Assembly: GCF_011799805.1 (NCBI RefSeq)
Contig: NZ_WXUB01000001.1
Coordinates: forward strand, 434,001 to 498,000
Length of the DNA stretch: 64,000 nt
Direction of reading: 5' to 3'
From: Maribellus sediminis
GTDB taxonomy: Bacteria > Bacteroidota > Bacteroidia > Bacteroidales > Prolixibacteraceae
Shown: one piece after another, positions 35,627 through 45,878 of the stretch
Layout of the letters: every line of letters begins with the position of its first letter
Numbering within the stretch: the first letter of the stretch is position 1
Program-made: the position numbers and the translations under genes
Notes under the pieces: generated by a model
Told to the model about the DNA's origin: nothing
Database searches by the model: none
What the model saw: the letters and a program-made list of their open reading frames with translations, nothing else

Positions 35627-38600
35627 ATGGAAAAAGTTCTAACTAAAAAAGCTATCATTTTACTTTTCCTACTCTTTATGGGCATAGTAAATGGTATGTC
35701 ACAAATTGTGATAGAGGGCAAAGTCTTGGATGCCTCGCAAAATACCCCGCTGCCCGGTGTTAACGTAATTCTTCTTGGCACCACAACTGGTGTTTCTACA
35801 GATGTTGACGGAGCATTCTCTATTGAAGTACCTTCTGAAGAATCACAGTTGATGTTCTCTATGATCGGTTTCACATCGCGAACGATCACGGTTGGTACAT
35901 CACGGTATTTCGATGTAGTATTAGAGGTTGAAACCACGGCTTTGGATGAAGTAGTTGTCACAGGTTATTCAACGCAATCTCGTGCAGAGATGACTACATC
36001 AATTTCGAAACTTGATACAAAAGTATTGCAAAGTGTTCCCCGTTCGAATGCGGCGACAGCCTTGCAGGGAACCATTGCAGGTTTGAAAGTTACACAAACA
36101 ACAGGTCAGCCTGGAACTACTCCTTCTCTGGTGGTTCGTGGAGGTACAAGCTTCGATGGAAGCGGTTCTCCGCTGATTCTTGTGGATGGAGTCCCCAGTT
36201 CGTTTTATGCACTCAATTCCGACGACATAGAGTCGATGGAAGTGCTGAAAGATGCAGCCTCGACTGCTATTTACGGAGCAAGGGCAGCCAATGGTGTTAT
36301 TCTTATTACCACGAAAAAAGGAAAGGTTGGAAAATCAAACATCAATTTCAGGGCGAAATTTACTTCAAATCAAAAACGCGATGATCCTATGGAATATTTA
36401 GGGGCAGCCGATTACGTAAAATATAATCGTTTGGGTGTGCGTGCAGCACAGGATGTTATGGGGTATCCGTGGCTTGATGTGTTTTTAACAGGCGGTCATG
36501 CAGCAGCGACAGGTAATAATACCACCAATTCAATATACACCACTATGGTTCTCACTGATGAGAACAAGTATTTGTTGAATTACGATGGATGGCAAACTAT
36601 TGAAGATCCCATCAATCCCGGAACAACACTGATTTTCATGGAAAATCAAATGAACGAATTGTTTTACCAGGAAAGCTATTCGCAGGATTACAGTTTGTCG
36701 TTCGACGGCGGAAACGATAAAGGAACTTATTACCTGGGATTGGGATACATGGATGACAATGGATTGGTATTCGGCTCATCGTTCACTCGTGTCTCAGGAA
36801 CCTTTAACGGATCGTATAAGATTACCGAAAATTTCAAGGTCAGTTCAAATATTATTTTTGCACATTCAAGCCAGGATTTGCCTTATGATTCAGAATACAA
36901 CCTGTTTCAACGAACTGCCGGCTTAGCTCCGACTTCACGGATTTACAATAATAATCCTGATGGCAGTTTGTCAGATGAATACCAGCCGGGAACCTACCTT
37001 GGATTTGGAAATCCATTGTATTACAAAGATAAATTTGTCCGAACAAATCTTGAAGAACGTTTTACCGGCTCAGTTCAGTTTGATTATAAATTTCTGAACG
37101 ATTTTAATCTTACCGTTCGCGGAAGTCATTTTTCAATCAATAATACAAATGAATCGTTTGATAAAGCATACTTGAACTCAGGGTCTTTAAGAACGGAAAG
37201 AAAATCAGCAGCCTCTTACCGGAGGACTCTGCGCGATCAGATAACAGCAATGCTGAATTACAAAAAGTCTTTTGACGGGCACAATGTTACTGCTTTGTTA
37301 GGATCGGAATATTTCATGGAGAAGTATTTCACATTTAATGCAGCAACACGGCTTTCACCAACCGATTTAATTTACACGATGAACGTTGGTTCCGAAGCCA
37401 GTGGTGTCCCTTATTCCTATAAAACCGGATACGAAATAGCATCGCTTTTTGGTCAGGTAAACTATGATTTCGATTATAAATACCTCTTTGGATTTACGTT
37501 TAGATACGATGGTACATCTCGCTTAGGAAATAATAAATACGATTTCTTCCCGGGCGTTTCGGCAGGATGGAACATCCATAATGAAGACTTCTTCAGCAAA
37601 TCAAAAATTAAATCTACCATCAGTAAAATCAAACCACGTTTGAGTTACGGGGTGAACGGAAACATCGACGTCTTGAGTAATTTTGGTGTATTTGGTACAT
37701 ACGCTCTCACCAGTGTTTACGATACTCAAACGGGTTATGCCAATACACAACTTCCTTTGCTCGATTTGAAATGGGAACGATCAACTACTTTCAATATGGG
37801 CTTGGATATTGGTTTCTTCAACGACAGGCTGACCTTGATTGGAGATTATTTCATACGTGATGTGAAGGATAAACTGGCAGGCTTGACTTTGCCGCTTTGG
37901 ACCGGTTTCTCTTCCATTACAACCAATAATGGCACCTTGCAAAACCGTGGCCTGGAATTACAGGTGAATGCTGATGTTATTAAAACTGCCGATTTTAACT
38001 GGAATGTAGGACTTACCTATTATTCAGTTAAAAATTATGCCAAATCGCTTCCCGATAATGGAATTGAAAAGAATCGACAGGGAGGTACCGAAATCTATGA
38101 TCCGGCAACTGATGGAACAAAATATGTTGGTGGTTTGCAGGAAGGTGAACGTGTTGGACTGGATTTGATTACTGCCTATGTATTCGACGGTGTTTACCAG
38201 ACACAAGCCGAAATCGATGAACACGATGGAAGGATTGTGGATTTTGCCACTAAAAAAGATGTAAGATTTCTTGGTGACACCAGATGGAAAGATTTAAATG
38301 GAGACAACATCATTAATTATCTCGATCGGGTTGTAATAGGAAGGAGAACTCCCAAATTTACGGGGGGTTTTACAAATGAATTTAATTATAAAGGCTTTAG
38401 TTTATTTGTAAAATCAGACTTTGCCGTGGGCCATTATATCATTAATGGTCGCCGGGTAAAAGGTATTGCACAAACTCAAGGGAACCAGAATGGGCCGGCC
38501 GAAATTGCAGATTCCTGGACAACAGAAAATCCAACTTCGAATATACCAATCTTCACTTTAGTTGACCGCCAACGTAACCATCTTGCCGCTGGAGGAGACC

Positions 38601-38863
38601 AGGGATCAATGGATAACAGCAGCTCCCGTATGTGGGAGAAGGGTGATTACCTTGCTTTACGTGAACTAACCTTGAGTTATGATTTGGATGGAAAAATTGC
38701 AAAGAATATTTTCCAAAACGCAAGATTATATATCAGTGGTTCTAACCTGGCTTATTTCAATGGTTTTTCAGGCAGTTCTCCTGAAGAATCGTCATCAGGT
38801 CTTGATACCGGTAGATTTCCTCTGCCTCGGACCTATACACTCGGATTAAATGTAACTTTTTAA
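35627..38863 (+). CDS. nanO: SusC/RagA-type TonB-dependent receptor for sialic acid or sialoglycans
   Basis: From ATG 35627 (MEKVLTKKAIILL) a 1078-residue SusC-like outer-membrane receptor; the open frame could begin at a TTG at 35582, but that lies inside the promoter. Signal peptide about 1-25; carboxypeptidase-regulatory-like domain (VLDASQNTPLPGVNVILLG, about 30-110); TonB box region VVVTGYSTQ; plug with the SusC signature DVLKDAASTAIYGARAANG (here EVLKDAAST); then a 22-strand barrel. It imports a ligand with energy from TonB. Its place before susD, sialidase and lyase genes makes it the likely counterpart of Tannerella NanO. Confidence 0.88.
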   Translation: MEKVLTKKAIILLFLLFMGIVNGMSQIVIEGKVLDASQNTPLPGVNVILLGTTTGVSTDVDGAFSIEVPSEESQLMFSMIGFTSRTITVGTSRYFDVVLEVETTALDEVVVTGYSTQSRAEMTTSISKLDTKVLQSVPRSNAATALQGTIAGLKVTQTTGQPGTTPSLVVRGGTSFDGSGSPLILVDGVPSSFYALNSDDIESMEVLKDAASTAIYGARAANGVILITTKKGKVGKSNINFRAKFTSNQKRDDPMEYLGAADYVKYNRLGVRAAQDVMGYPWLDVFLTGGHAAATGNNTTNSIYTTMVLTDENKYLLNYDGWQTIEDPINPGTTLIFMENQMNELFYQESYSQDYSLSFDGGNDKGTYYLGLGYMDDNGLVFGSSFTRVSGTFNGSYKITENFKVSSNIIFAHSSQDLPYDSEYNLFQRTAGLAPTSRIYNNNPDGSLSDEYQPGTYLGFGNPLYYKDKFVRTNLEERFTGSVQFDYKFLNDFNLTVRGSHFSINNTNESFDKAYLNSGSLRTERKSAASYRRTLRDQITAMLNYKKSFDGHNVTALLGSEYFMEKYFTFNAATRLSPTDLIYTMNVGSEASGVPYSYKTGYEIASLFGQVNYDFDYKYLFGFTFRYDGTSRLGNNKYDFFPGVSAGWNIHNEDFFSKSKIKSTISKIKPRLSYGVNGNIDVLSNFGVFGTYALTSVYDTQTGYANTQLPLLDLKWERSTTFNMGLDIGFFNDRLTLIGDYFIRDVKDKLAGLTLPLWTGFSSITTNNGTLQNRGLELQVNADVIKTADFNWNVGLTYYSVKNYAKSLPDNGIEKNRQGGTEIYDPATDGTKYVGGLQEGERVGLDLITAYVFDGVYQTQAEIDEHDGRIVDFATKKDVRFLGDTRWKDLNGDNIINYLDRVVIGRRTPKFTGGFTNEFNYKGFSLFVKSDFAVGHYIINGRRVKGIAQTQGNQNGPAEIADSWTTENPTSNIPIFTLVDRQRNHLAAGGDQGSMDNSSSRMWEKGDYLALRELTLSYDLDGKIAKNIFQNARLYISGSNLAYFNGFSGSSPEESSSGLDTGRFPLPRTYTLGLNVTF

Positions 38864-38876
38864 GCAATATCAGATT

Positions 38877-40361
38877 ATGAAAAAGTATATCATATTATTT
38901 GTGTCAATCGTATTCCTGATTTCATGTGAGCTCGACATGAAACCGGAAAGTGATTTAACTTACAATGGATTCTGGGATACAGAGGAAGCAGCCAAAGCTG
39001 CACACGTTGGAATTTATGCTAATTTCCGAAACTATCACTCTACAATCTGGAGAATGGGAGAAGTTCGTGCGGATCTATGGGGTGGAGCAACTTTTGCAAA
39101 TTCACCTTCTGATCTTGATTTGATAGAAAACAACATTAGTACTTCAATAGTGTACTTTTCGAACTGGGCGAACTTTTATGGTTTGCTGCATTACATCAAC
39201 GACTTCATAAAAAATGCACCTGAGGTTGAGTTTTCAAATGAACAGGATTTAAATCACATGCTGGGACAGGTATACGGACTACGTGCATTTGTATATTACA
39301 CTATGGTAAAAGCCTGGGGTGACGTACCGATTAGTACTGAACCACTTTTAGAGGTAGATCTGGAAACATTGAAGAAACCACGCGCTCCAAAAACAGAAGT
39401 GATGAATCAAATTAAAAGCGACATTGCTAAATCGCTTGAATATTTTGGTAATGACAATAGTTTGTGGCTGGGGAAAACAATATACTGGTCGAAGGCTGCT
39501 ACATTAGCTTTAAAAGGTGATGCATTCATTTGGTCAGGAAAAGTGCTTGGAGGCGGTAATGCAGATTTTAACGAGGCCAAATCGGCACTGGAGCAGATGA
39601 CAGAATTCGAATTGGAGTCATACTCCAATCTTTGGGGACAGGTAAACGAAAATAACTTAGAGTTTATATTTACGGTTGATTATCAGAAGGACCAGGCCAG
39701 TAATTTTTATGGAAGCTGGACTACAACAAGAGCCGTTGATCTGGTTAATTTGACAGATGAACACGGAAACCCGATGGACAATTTTGTAGTGAATGGTCTG
39801 AGCCGTTACGGTGTTTCTGAGAAAGTTCTTCTAATGATGGATGATACCCTCGATCAACGACGGAATACTTTTCTACGTGTGTATGATGATGGAAGTGTTC
39901 ATGTGCCGTTTCAGGCAGGAGATCCCAGTTATCAGGGGTCCATCCTTAATAAATTTTTAGGTGTAATAGGTGATGACGGAACACGTTGGGATTATAATAA
40001 TGTTCCATTATACCGATATGCCGATGTATTACTCTTGCTGGCAGAGGCGAAGAATAACCTGAATGAAGATCCGTCAGAGTTGATCAATCTGGTCCGTGCA
40101 AGGGCTTATGGCGACAACTTTACCGGACATGAATATATCAATGGTACAAAAGCCGAGAATACACAAGCGATACTCGACGAAAGATTAAAAGAATTTTTCG
40201 CTGAAGGCAAACGCTGGTGGGATTTGGTTAGAGCAGGTGATAACTATGTTTTCGAAGAGGTGGCAACACTGGATGCTGACGAAGCATATAAAATTTACTA
40301 CTCAATATCTGAGTCGATGCTCGCTAACGATCCGGAATTAAAACAGACCGATGGCTATTAA
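38877..40361 (+). CDS. nanU: SusD/RagB-type surface lipoprotein for sialic acid or sialoglycans
   Basis: A 494-residue SusD homologue with a lipobox (LISC, Cys 17). The helical TPR-like family pattern is present (QVYGLRAFVYYTMVKAWGDVP, then YRYADVLLLLAEAKN and the closing LKEFFAEGKRWWDLVRAG). It starts 14 bp after the SusC stop. It would form the lid of the SusC pore and bind the ligand; by position it is the counterpart of Tannerella NanU. A hairpin follows before the sialidase gene. Confidence 0.88.
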   Translation: MKKYIILFVSIVFLISCELDMKPESDLTYNGFWDTEEAAKAAHVGIYANFRNYHSTIWRMGEVRADLWGGATFANSPSDLDLIENNISTSIVYFSNWANFYGLLHYINDFIKNAPEVEFSNEQDLNHMLGQVYGLRAFVYYTMVKAWGDVPISTEPLLEVDLETLKKPRAPKTEVMNQIKSDIAKSLEYFGNDNSLWLGKTIYWSKAATLALKGDAFIWSGKVLGGGNADFNEAKSALEQMTEFELESYSNLWGQVNENNLEFIFTVDYQKDQASNFYGSWTTTRAVDLVNLTDEHGNPMDNFVVNGLSRYGVSEKVLLMMDDTLDQRRNTFLRVYDDGSVHVPFQAGDPSYQGSILNKFLGVIGDDGTRWDYNNVPLYRYADVLLLLAEAKNNLNEDPSELINLVRARAYGDNFTGHEYINGTKAENTQAILDERLKEFFAEGKRWWDLVRAGDNYVFEEVATLDADEAYKIYYSISESMLANDPELKQTDGY

Positions 40362-40402
40362 TCAGGATGTTCGCATAGATTTAGTTTGGTTAGATTCATT
40401 AG

Positions 40403-40429
40403 AGGAGAGTCGTGTACTGCGACTCTCCT
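40403..40429 (+). terminator. Hairpin after the SusD gene (partial terminator or mRNA processing element)
   Basis: AGGAGAGTCG pairs perfectly with CGACTCTCCT (10 bp) with a seven-base loop. The tail TTGAATT is not a T run, so it probably reduces rather than stops read-through, or protects the susCD mRNA, making less transcript of the sialidase and catabolic genes. Confidence 0.65.
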
Positions 40430-40612
40430 TGAATTAAATCTATTCGAATATAATTTTTCTGTTATTACGAAGCGTTTTGTTACCTTGTTAACGGTACTCA
40501 TTAAGTAGTACCGGCAATTTTAAAAGAATAGTTTAAAGTTAGGAAGGAACAGCTAGCGTAATGCATTTTTGAAACTTACCCGACTACAGATTAGATATAA
40601 AATAGTTAAGAA

Positions 40613-41740
40613 ATGAAGATTACGGTTTTAAATATTATTGTTTTACTTTTTGCATTAGCAGCTTGTGCTCAGGAAGATTTGCTTCAGAAAACGGAGAACG
40701 ATCTGCTTTTACAAGATTTGTTTGATGCAGGAAATAATGACGCAGTTTCATGTTATCGAATCCCTGCAATCGTAACAGCTCCGAATGGAGATCTGGTTGC
40801 TGCAATTGATGAACGTGTTCCGTCGTGTGGCGATCTGAAATGGAGCAAAGACATCAACATTGTAATCCGGCGCAGTACCGACTTGGGCAAAACATGGACA
40901 GAAATTGAAAGAGTAGTCGATTTTCCGTTCGGACAATCTGCTTCCGATCCATCGATGATTGTTGATGAAGAAACGAAGGAGATTTTCCTGTTCTATAATT
41001 TTATGGACCTCGAAAAGGAAAAAGATGTGTATTACCTTCATTACACCAAAAGTGCCGACAACGGAAAAACCTGGAGTGATCCGGTTGATATTACAGCTCA
41101 AATTACAAAGCCGGAATGGGACACCGGTTTTAAATTTATTACATCGGGCCGCGGGATTTATACCAGCACCGGAAAAATGTTGCATTGCATGGTTAACCTT
41201 AGCTACGGAGTAAATGTGTTTGGCAGCAACGATCATGGGAAAACCTGGTATTTTATCGATACGCCGATTTCGCCAGCTGACGAATCAAAGATTGTAGAGC
41301 TCGAAGATGGCAGCTGGATGATAAACAGTCGTGTTAACGGGAAAGGAATGCGATATGTGCACATTTCAACAGACGAAGGGAAATCGTGGCAAACACGACC
41401 GGAATCGCATCTGATAGATCCGGGTTGCAATGCAAGTATAATTCGATATACTTCCGTAAAGGATGGCGACGACAAAAACCGTCTTCTTTTTTCAAATGCA
41501 AAAATGAAAGATGCCCGGGTGAACATGACGGTTCGTATTAGTTACGACGAGGGTGAAACATGGTCGGAAGGAAAAACGATTTATGCCGGGAGTTCGGCTT
41601 ATTCATCGCTGACAGTTCTTGACAACGGTGACATTGGATTATTCTTCGAAAAAGATGAGTATTCTAAAAATACCTTCGTCAGCTTTTCTTTAGAATGGCT
41701 AACTGACGGTGAAGATGGTTTAAGAAAATCAAAAAATTGA
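40613..41740 (+). CDS. nanH: Sialidase (GH33), lipoprotein
   Basis: A 375-residue GH33 sialidase with a lipobox (LAAC, Cys 18), so probably anchored at the cell surface or in the outer membrane. YRIP carries the first triad Arg (49), and five Asp boxes are present: STDLGKTW, SADNGKTW, SNDHGKTW, STDEGKSW and SYDEGETW. It should release terminal Neu5Ac from glycans. It lies between SusD and GH20 genes in the sialic acid locus. A sequence-divergent second GH33 protein lies at 23810. Confidence 0.88.
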   Translation: MKITVLNIIVLLFALAACAQEDLLQKTENDLLLQDLFDAGNNDAVSCYRIPAIVTAPNGDLVAAIDERVPSCGDLKWSKDINIVIRRSTDLGKTWTEIERVVDFPFGQSASDPSMIVDEETKEIFLFYNFMDLEKEKDVYYLHYTKSADNGKTWSDPVDITAQITKPEWDTGFKFITSGRGIYTSTGKMLHCMVNLSYGVNVFGSNDHGKTWYFIDTPISPADESKIVELEDGSWMINSRVNGKGMRYVHISTDEGKSWQTRPESHLIDPGCNASIIRYTSVKDGDDKNRLLFSNAKMKDARVNMTVRISYDEGETWSEGKTIYAGSSAYSSLTVLDNGDIGLFFEKDEYSKNTFVSFSLEWLTDGEDGLRKSKN

Positions 41741-41778
41741 AACAAAAAACCAATAGAACCAAATAAACAAACAGGAAT

Positions 41779-43767
41779 ATGCACAAATTCAACTTAAATC
41801 GGGGTTGGAGACAATTCATTAAATTGAATCTGCTGATACTATCAGTCCTGTTTTTCTTTGCGTGTAAAAAGCAGCACATTGAAAAGCCTGCGCTTATTCC
41901 CATGCCACAAAAGTTGGAATGGAACGGGGAGGTTTTTAAAATGACAGACAGTAGTGCATGTTTTGTGCAGCATATTGTTCCACGCATCGCTGAAGTCCCT
42001 TTTCACCAGCAAGAAGCCTACAGACTGCATATTACAGCTGATTCTGTAATTCTTGAAGCAACAACTGCAAAAGGTTTATACTGGGGACAACAAACCATTC
42101 GGCAAATCAAGCAAACGATTAACGGTAAGAAAGTTCTTCAGGGATGCGAAATCATTGACTGGCCGGCGTTTTCCGTGCGTGGATTTATGCAGGATGTAGG
42201 AAGAAATTATCAGTCGATTCAGATGCTGAAAGAGCAAATCGACGTGCTCTCGGCGTATAAGATGAACACCTTTCACTTACATCTCACCGATAATCCGGGG
42301 TGGAGGCTGGAAAGTAAAATATATTCGCAGTTGAAGAATCCCGAGACCATGAGTCGTTGGCCGGGAAAATACTATTCACAAGAACAGTTTGTAGAATTGT
42401 CAAATTACTGTGCAGGCAAAAATATTACCTTGATTCCGGAATTTGATGTACCGGGCCATAGTCAGGCTTTCCGCGAAGCATTCGAGTTGGACAGCATGAG
42501 CGATCCGAGCGTAAGAGCGATTTTGTTAGGTTTGATAGACGAACTTTGCAGTCTCCTGCCCCCGGAACAAATGCCTTTTATTCATATTGGAACCGATGAA
42601 GTTTGGCATGCCTACGAAAAACCTGATCCACAATTGTTATCAGATCTCATCGACCGAATTCAAAGCCACGGCAGGGAGGTCATTGTTTGGCGTCCTGGTA
42701 TCGAGATACAAAGAGATACGGTTTCCATCACACAACTTTGGTCTTCAAATGGTCATCCAAAACCCGGGCATCGCTTCCTTGATTCGCGTTTGAATTACCT
42801 TAATCATCTTGATCCTCTGGCCGGAGTTACACAGTTATTTTTTGAACGTATTGGTGGCGCGGCTCATGGCGATTCCATTCGCCTGGGAGGAATTTTGTGT
42901 TGCTGGAACGATAACAACGTAAACGACGAATACGACATTATTAAACAGAATCCGGTTTACCCGGGAATACTCACCTACGCCGAAACTTCGTGGACAGGAC
43001 AGGAAAACGAATTTGGCGAAACCTATCTTGCTAAACTGCCCGAAAAAGGAAGCGAGCTGTTTAACGAATTCAGTGCTTTTGAGGACAGGATGATTCAGCA
43101 CCGCGATAAATATTTTACCGAAAAACCTTTCCCTTACATCAAACAAGCAAATATTGAATGGAAAATTTTAGGACCGATAGCAAATGATAGCGATGTTGAT
43201 GCTAAGTTCCCGGTTGAAAATACTTTACAGGAAAATTACCAGATCGACACGACAAATTATACCTGGCAAGGACCTTTTTATGGAGGGACGATTCATTTGA
43301 CTCACTTTTTTGGCTACCCGTCTAATTTTCCAAAAGAAGAGGGAACTTACTACGCATACACGAAAATTTGGTCACCCAAAGAACAAACTGCTGGGGCATG
43401 GATCGGTTTTCACGACTGGTCGCGTTCGGGTGGCAGAAGAGGAGGACCGTTTCCGAAAGAAGGAGAATGGCACAATACACAACCGAAAGTTTGGTTGAAT
43501 GGTAAGCTTGTTGATGCTCCTAAATGGAATAATCCCGGGGTGGCAAGTAGTACGGAAGAAATTCCATTCTCTGACGAAAATTATTTTTTCAGAAAGCCGA
43601 GTTCCATTCACCTGAATAAAGGTTGGAACGAAGTGCTGCTGAAAATTCCAGTGAAAAAAGATACCTGGAAAAGAATGTTCACGTTCATTCCTGTTCAAAT
43701 CGAAAACGAGAATGTAAAGGAAGTGCCAGGTTTAAAATATAATTCAGAAATAAATTTTAAAAATTAA
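41779..43767 (+). CDS. GH20 beta-N-acetylhexosaminidase, lipoprotein
   Basis: A 662-residue protein with a lipobox (FFAC, Cys 29). The GH20 N-terminal alpha/beta domain (about 40-130) leads into the TIM barrel (about 130-440) with FMQDVGRNYQSIQMLKEQID, the FHLHLTDNPGWR motif and the catalytic pair Asp 273-Glu 274 in HIGTDEVW. About 200 further residues form C-terminal beta domains of uncertain type. It would remove beta-linked GlcNAc or GalNAc exposed after sialidase action. It resembles the HexA placement in the Tannerella sialic acid cluster. Confidence 0.88.
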   Translation: MHKFNLNRGWRQFIKLNLLILSVLFFFACKKQHIEKPALIPMPQKLEWNGEVFKMTDSSACFVQHIVPRIAEVPFHQQEAYRLHITADSVILEATTAKGLYWGQQTIRQIKQTINGKKVLQGCEIIDWPAFSVRGFMQDVGRNYQSIQMLKEQIDVLSAYKMNTFHLHLTDNPGWRLESKIYSQLKNPETMSRWPGKYYSQEQFVELSNYCAGKNITLIPEFDVPGHSQAFREAFELDSMSDPSVRAILLGLIDELCSLLPPEQMPFIHIGTDEVWHAYEKPDPQLLSDLIDRIQSHGREVIVWRPGIEIQRDTVSITQLWSSNGHPKPGHRFLDSRLNYLNHLDPLAGVTQLFFERIGGAAHGDSIRLGGILCCWNDNNVNDEYDIIKQNPVYPGILTYAETSWTGQENEFGETYLAKLPEKGSELFNEFSAFEDRMIQHRDKYFTEKPFPYIKQANIEWKILGPIANDSDVDAKFPVENTLQENYQIDTTNYTWQGPFYGGTIHLTHFFGYPSNFPKEEGTYYAYTKIWSPKEQTAGAWIGFHDWSRSGGRRGGPFPKEGEWHNTQPKVWLNGKLVDAPKWNNPGVASSTEEIPFSDENYFFRKPSSIHLNKGWNEVLLKIPVKKDTWKRMFTFIPVQIENENVKEVPGLKYNSEINFKN

Positions 43768-43768
43768 G

Positions 43769-44686
43769 ATGAATAAAATAAAAGGCCTTATCACAGCACC
43801 GTTCACCCCAATGGATGAAAAAGGAGAAATTGTTTTTGGGAAAATTCCCGATTACGTCAGGCTATTGTTGAAGAATAAGGTGGTTGGTGCATTTATAAAT
43901 GGTTCAACAGGTGAGGGAGTTTCTCTTTCGCAAAAAGAAAGAATGCAATTGACAGAGCATTGGATAAAAGCTGCTTCTGGTACAAAGGAATTAAAAATCA
44001 TTAACCTGGTTGGCGGGACATCATATAAGGAATCTATAGAAAATGCACAGCACTCGAGGGAGTGTGGGGTAGATGCAATTGCGTTGCTTGCACCGTATTA
44101 TTTTAAGCCCGCGAATGCTGGTTTGTTAGCAGAGTTCTGCGCGAAAGTAGCCGAAGCTGTTCCGGATATACCTTTCTACTTCTACCACATACCGGTGCTA
44201 TCGGGGTGTTATGTTTCCATGTATGATTTTCTTCAGGAAGCGGACTCGATGATTCCGAACCTTGCTGGTATAAAATACACTCATGAAGATTTTATGGATT
44301 TCCAAAGCTGTTTGAATTTTATGGACAGAAAATACGACATGCTTTGGGGGCGCGATGAGAACCTGTTATCTGCATTGGTATTAGGAGCCCGCGGAGGAGT
44401 TGGAAGTACGTTTAACTATGCTGCTCCTCTCTACTATCAACTTATTGATGCATTTGACAATGGTGATCTCGATAAAGCACGAAAATTACAACATCAGTCA
44501 ATCGACATGATTCGCCTGCTTGGAAAATACGGTGGAATTGCGACCGGCAAAGCCTATATGCGATACATTGGTTTTGAATGCGGAGAATTCCGTTTACCTG
44601 TGAAGAATATGAGCGACGATGCTTACAAAGAGTTTGAAAAAGATGTTCATGATTTACAAATGCAGGAACTTTTCAGTTCGCTTTAA
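43769..44686 (+). CDS. nanA: N-acetylneuraminate lyase
   Basis: A 305-residue class I aldolase of the DHDPS/NAL superfamily, splitting Neu5Ac into ManNAc and pyruvate in the cytoplasm. GSTGEG (45-50) binds the carboxylate; Tyr 139 is in FYFYHIPVLSG; the Schiff-base Lys 169 is in AGIKYTHEDF. The HIPVLSG and KYTHEDF forms fit NAL rather than DapA. It starts 1 bp after the GH20 stop. It corresponds to nanL of the Bacteroides fragilis nanLET operon. Confidence 0.93.
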   Translation: MNKIKGLITAPFTPMDEKGEIVFGKIPDYVRLLLKNKVVGAFINGSTGEGVSLSQKERMQLTEHWIKAASGTKELKIINLVGGTSYKESIENAQHSRECGVDAIALLAPYYFKPANAGLLAEFCAKVAEAVPDIPFYFYHIPVLSGCYVSMYDFLQEADSMIPNLAGIKYTHEDFMDFQSCLNFMDRKYDMLWGRDENLLSALVLGARGGVGSTFNYAAPLYYQLIDAFDNGDLDKARKLQHQSIDMIRLLGKYGGIATGKAYMRYIGFECGEFRLPVKNMSDDAYKEFEKDVHDLQMQELFSSL

Positions 44687-45854
44687 GCAAAAACTAAGAT
44701 TGGTTTCATTTATCCTTTTAGGGGGAATTGTACTTCAATGCTCTCCCGATGATAAAATAACAGCAATGAAAATCAAATGGGGGAGTCTACCGGATCTACC
44801 ACCGGTAAGTGACCAACTGGAACAAAAAGGACTTGCAGGTGCTCTGATTGGAGTATCTTCAGAAATGCTTATTGTTGCAGGAGGTTCCAATTTTCCGGAT
44901 TCTTTGCCCTGGCGGGGAGGAACTAAAACCTATTACGACGATATTTATTTCGTTAACCTGAAGGGAAAAGGTGCTACATGGCACCTTGCTAAAGAAAAAC
45001 TTCCGGAACCATTGGCCTATTCGAGCTGTGTATCGGTAGGTGACAAAATTATTTGTATTGGTGGCGAAAATCCGAATGGACCGCTACCAGGCGTTTTACA
45101 ATTGAAGTATATTAACAATGAGGTGCTAATCAACAAGCTGACTGATTTTCCTGTACCCATTTCGAATAGCGGGGCAGCAGCCGTTGGTACCATGGTTTAT
45201 GGTGTCGGAGGTATAGGTCCGAAAGGCAATCTATCATCGTTTTATTGTGCTGATGTGCAAAAAGCTGATTTCGAATGGGAAAAACTCCCCGACTTGCCAC
45301 GAGAGGTATCCAATGCAGTAGTTGTAAGTCAGTGGGATGGGGTAGAGGATTGTGTTTATGTTTTAGGAGGTCGCAATAAGGAGGCGGCATTAAGCAATTT
45401 TTACAACACGGTTTGGAAATATACGCCGTCGAAGAAAGTGTGGCATCTTGTCGGTGAAATAAACAATGACCAAAATGAACCATTAACACTGGCTGCTGGA
45501 ACAGGAGTTGCTGTAGGGAAAAACCATATCCTGCTTTTTGGTGGTGACAACGGTCAATTATACAACAAAACTGAAGCGTTTATCAATGCTGCTGCTGAAG
45601 CTGAAACACTCGGGCAAAAAACGGAAATAAACAGTAAGAAAATAAAGCATTTGGAAAGCCATCCTGGATTCAGTAAACAGGTGCTTTTATACAACACGCT
45701 TACTAACGAATGTGTGGAGATAACAACACTCCCGTTTCCGGCCCAGGTAACTACCAGCTCTGTAAAGTACGGTAATAAAATATTTATACCGAGTGGAGAA
45801 ATCAGGCCGGGTGTGCGTACCCCAAAAGTAAATATTGCCGAAATATCAGAATAA
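44649..45854 (+). CDS. nanM: Kelch-type sialic acid mutarotase, lipoprotein
   Basis: About 401 residues from ATG 44649; ATG 44619 and 44643 are also in frame, and all overlap the end of nanA, so the start is uncertain. A lipoprotein signal (FILLGGIVLQC) precedes a six-bladed Kelch propeller (repeats such as IICIGGENPNG, YGVGGIG, VYVLGGRN, LLFGGDNG, FIPSGEI). It matches the 'cyclically permuted mutarotase' group, which converts alpha- to beta-Neu5Ac outside the inner membrane. The overlap with nanA shows tight coupling. Confidence 0.85.
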   Translation: MIYKCRNFSVRFKQKLRLVSFILLGGIVLQCSPDDKITAMKIKWGSLPDLPPVSDQLEQKGLAGALIGVSSEMLIVAGGSNFPDSLPWRGGTKTYYDDIYFVNLKGKGATWHLAKEKLPEPLAYSSCVSVGDKIICIGGENPNGPLPGVLQLKYINNEVLINKLTDFPVPISNSGAAAVGTMVYGVGGIGPKGNLSSFYCADVQKADFEWEKLPDLPREVSNAVVVSQWDGVEDCVYVLGGRNKEAALSNFYNTVWKYTPSKKVWHLVGEINNDQNEPLTLAAGTGVAVGKNHILLFGGDNGQLYNKTEAFINAAAEAETLGQKTEINSKKIKHLESHPGFSKQVLLYNTLTNECVEITTLPFPAQVTTSSVKYGNKIFIPSGEIRPGVRTPKVNIAEISE

Positions 45855-45878
45855 TTGGAAGTAGTAAAACAGGAAGAA

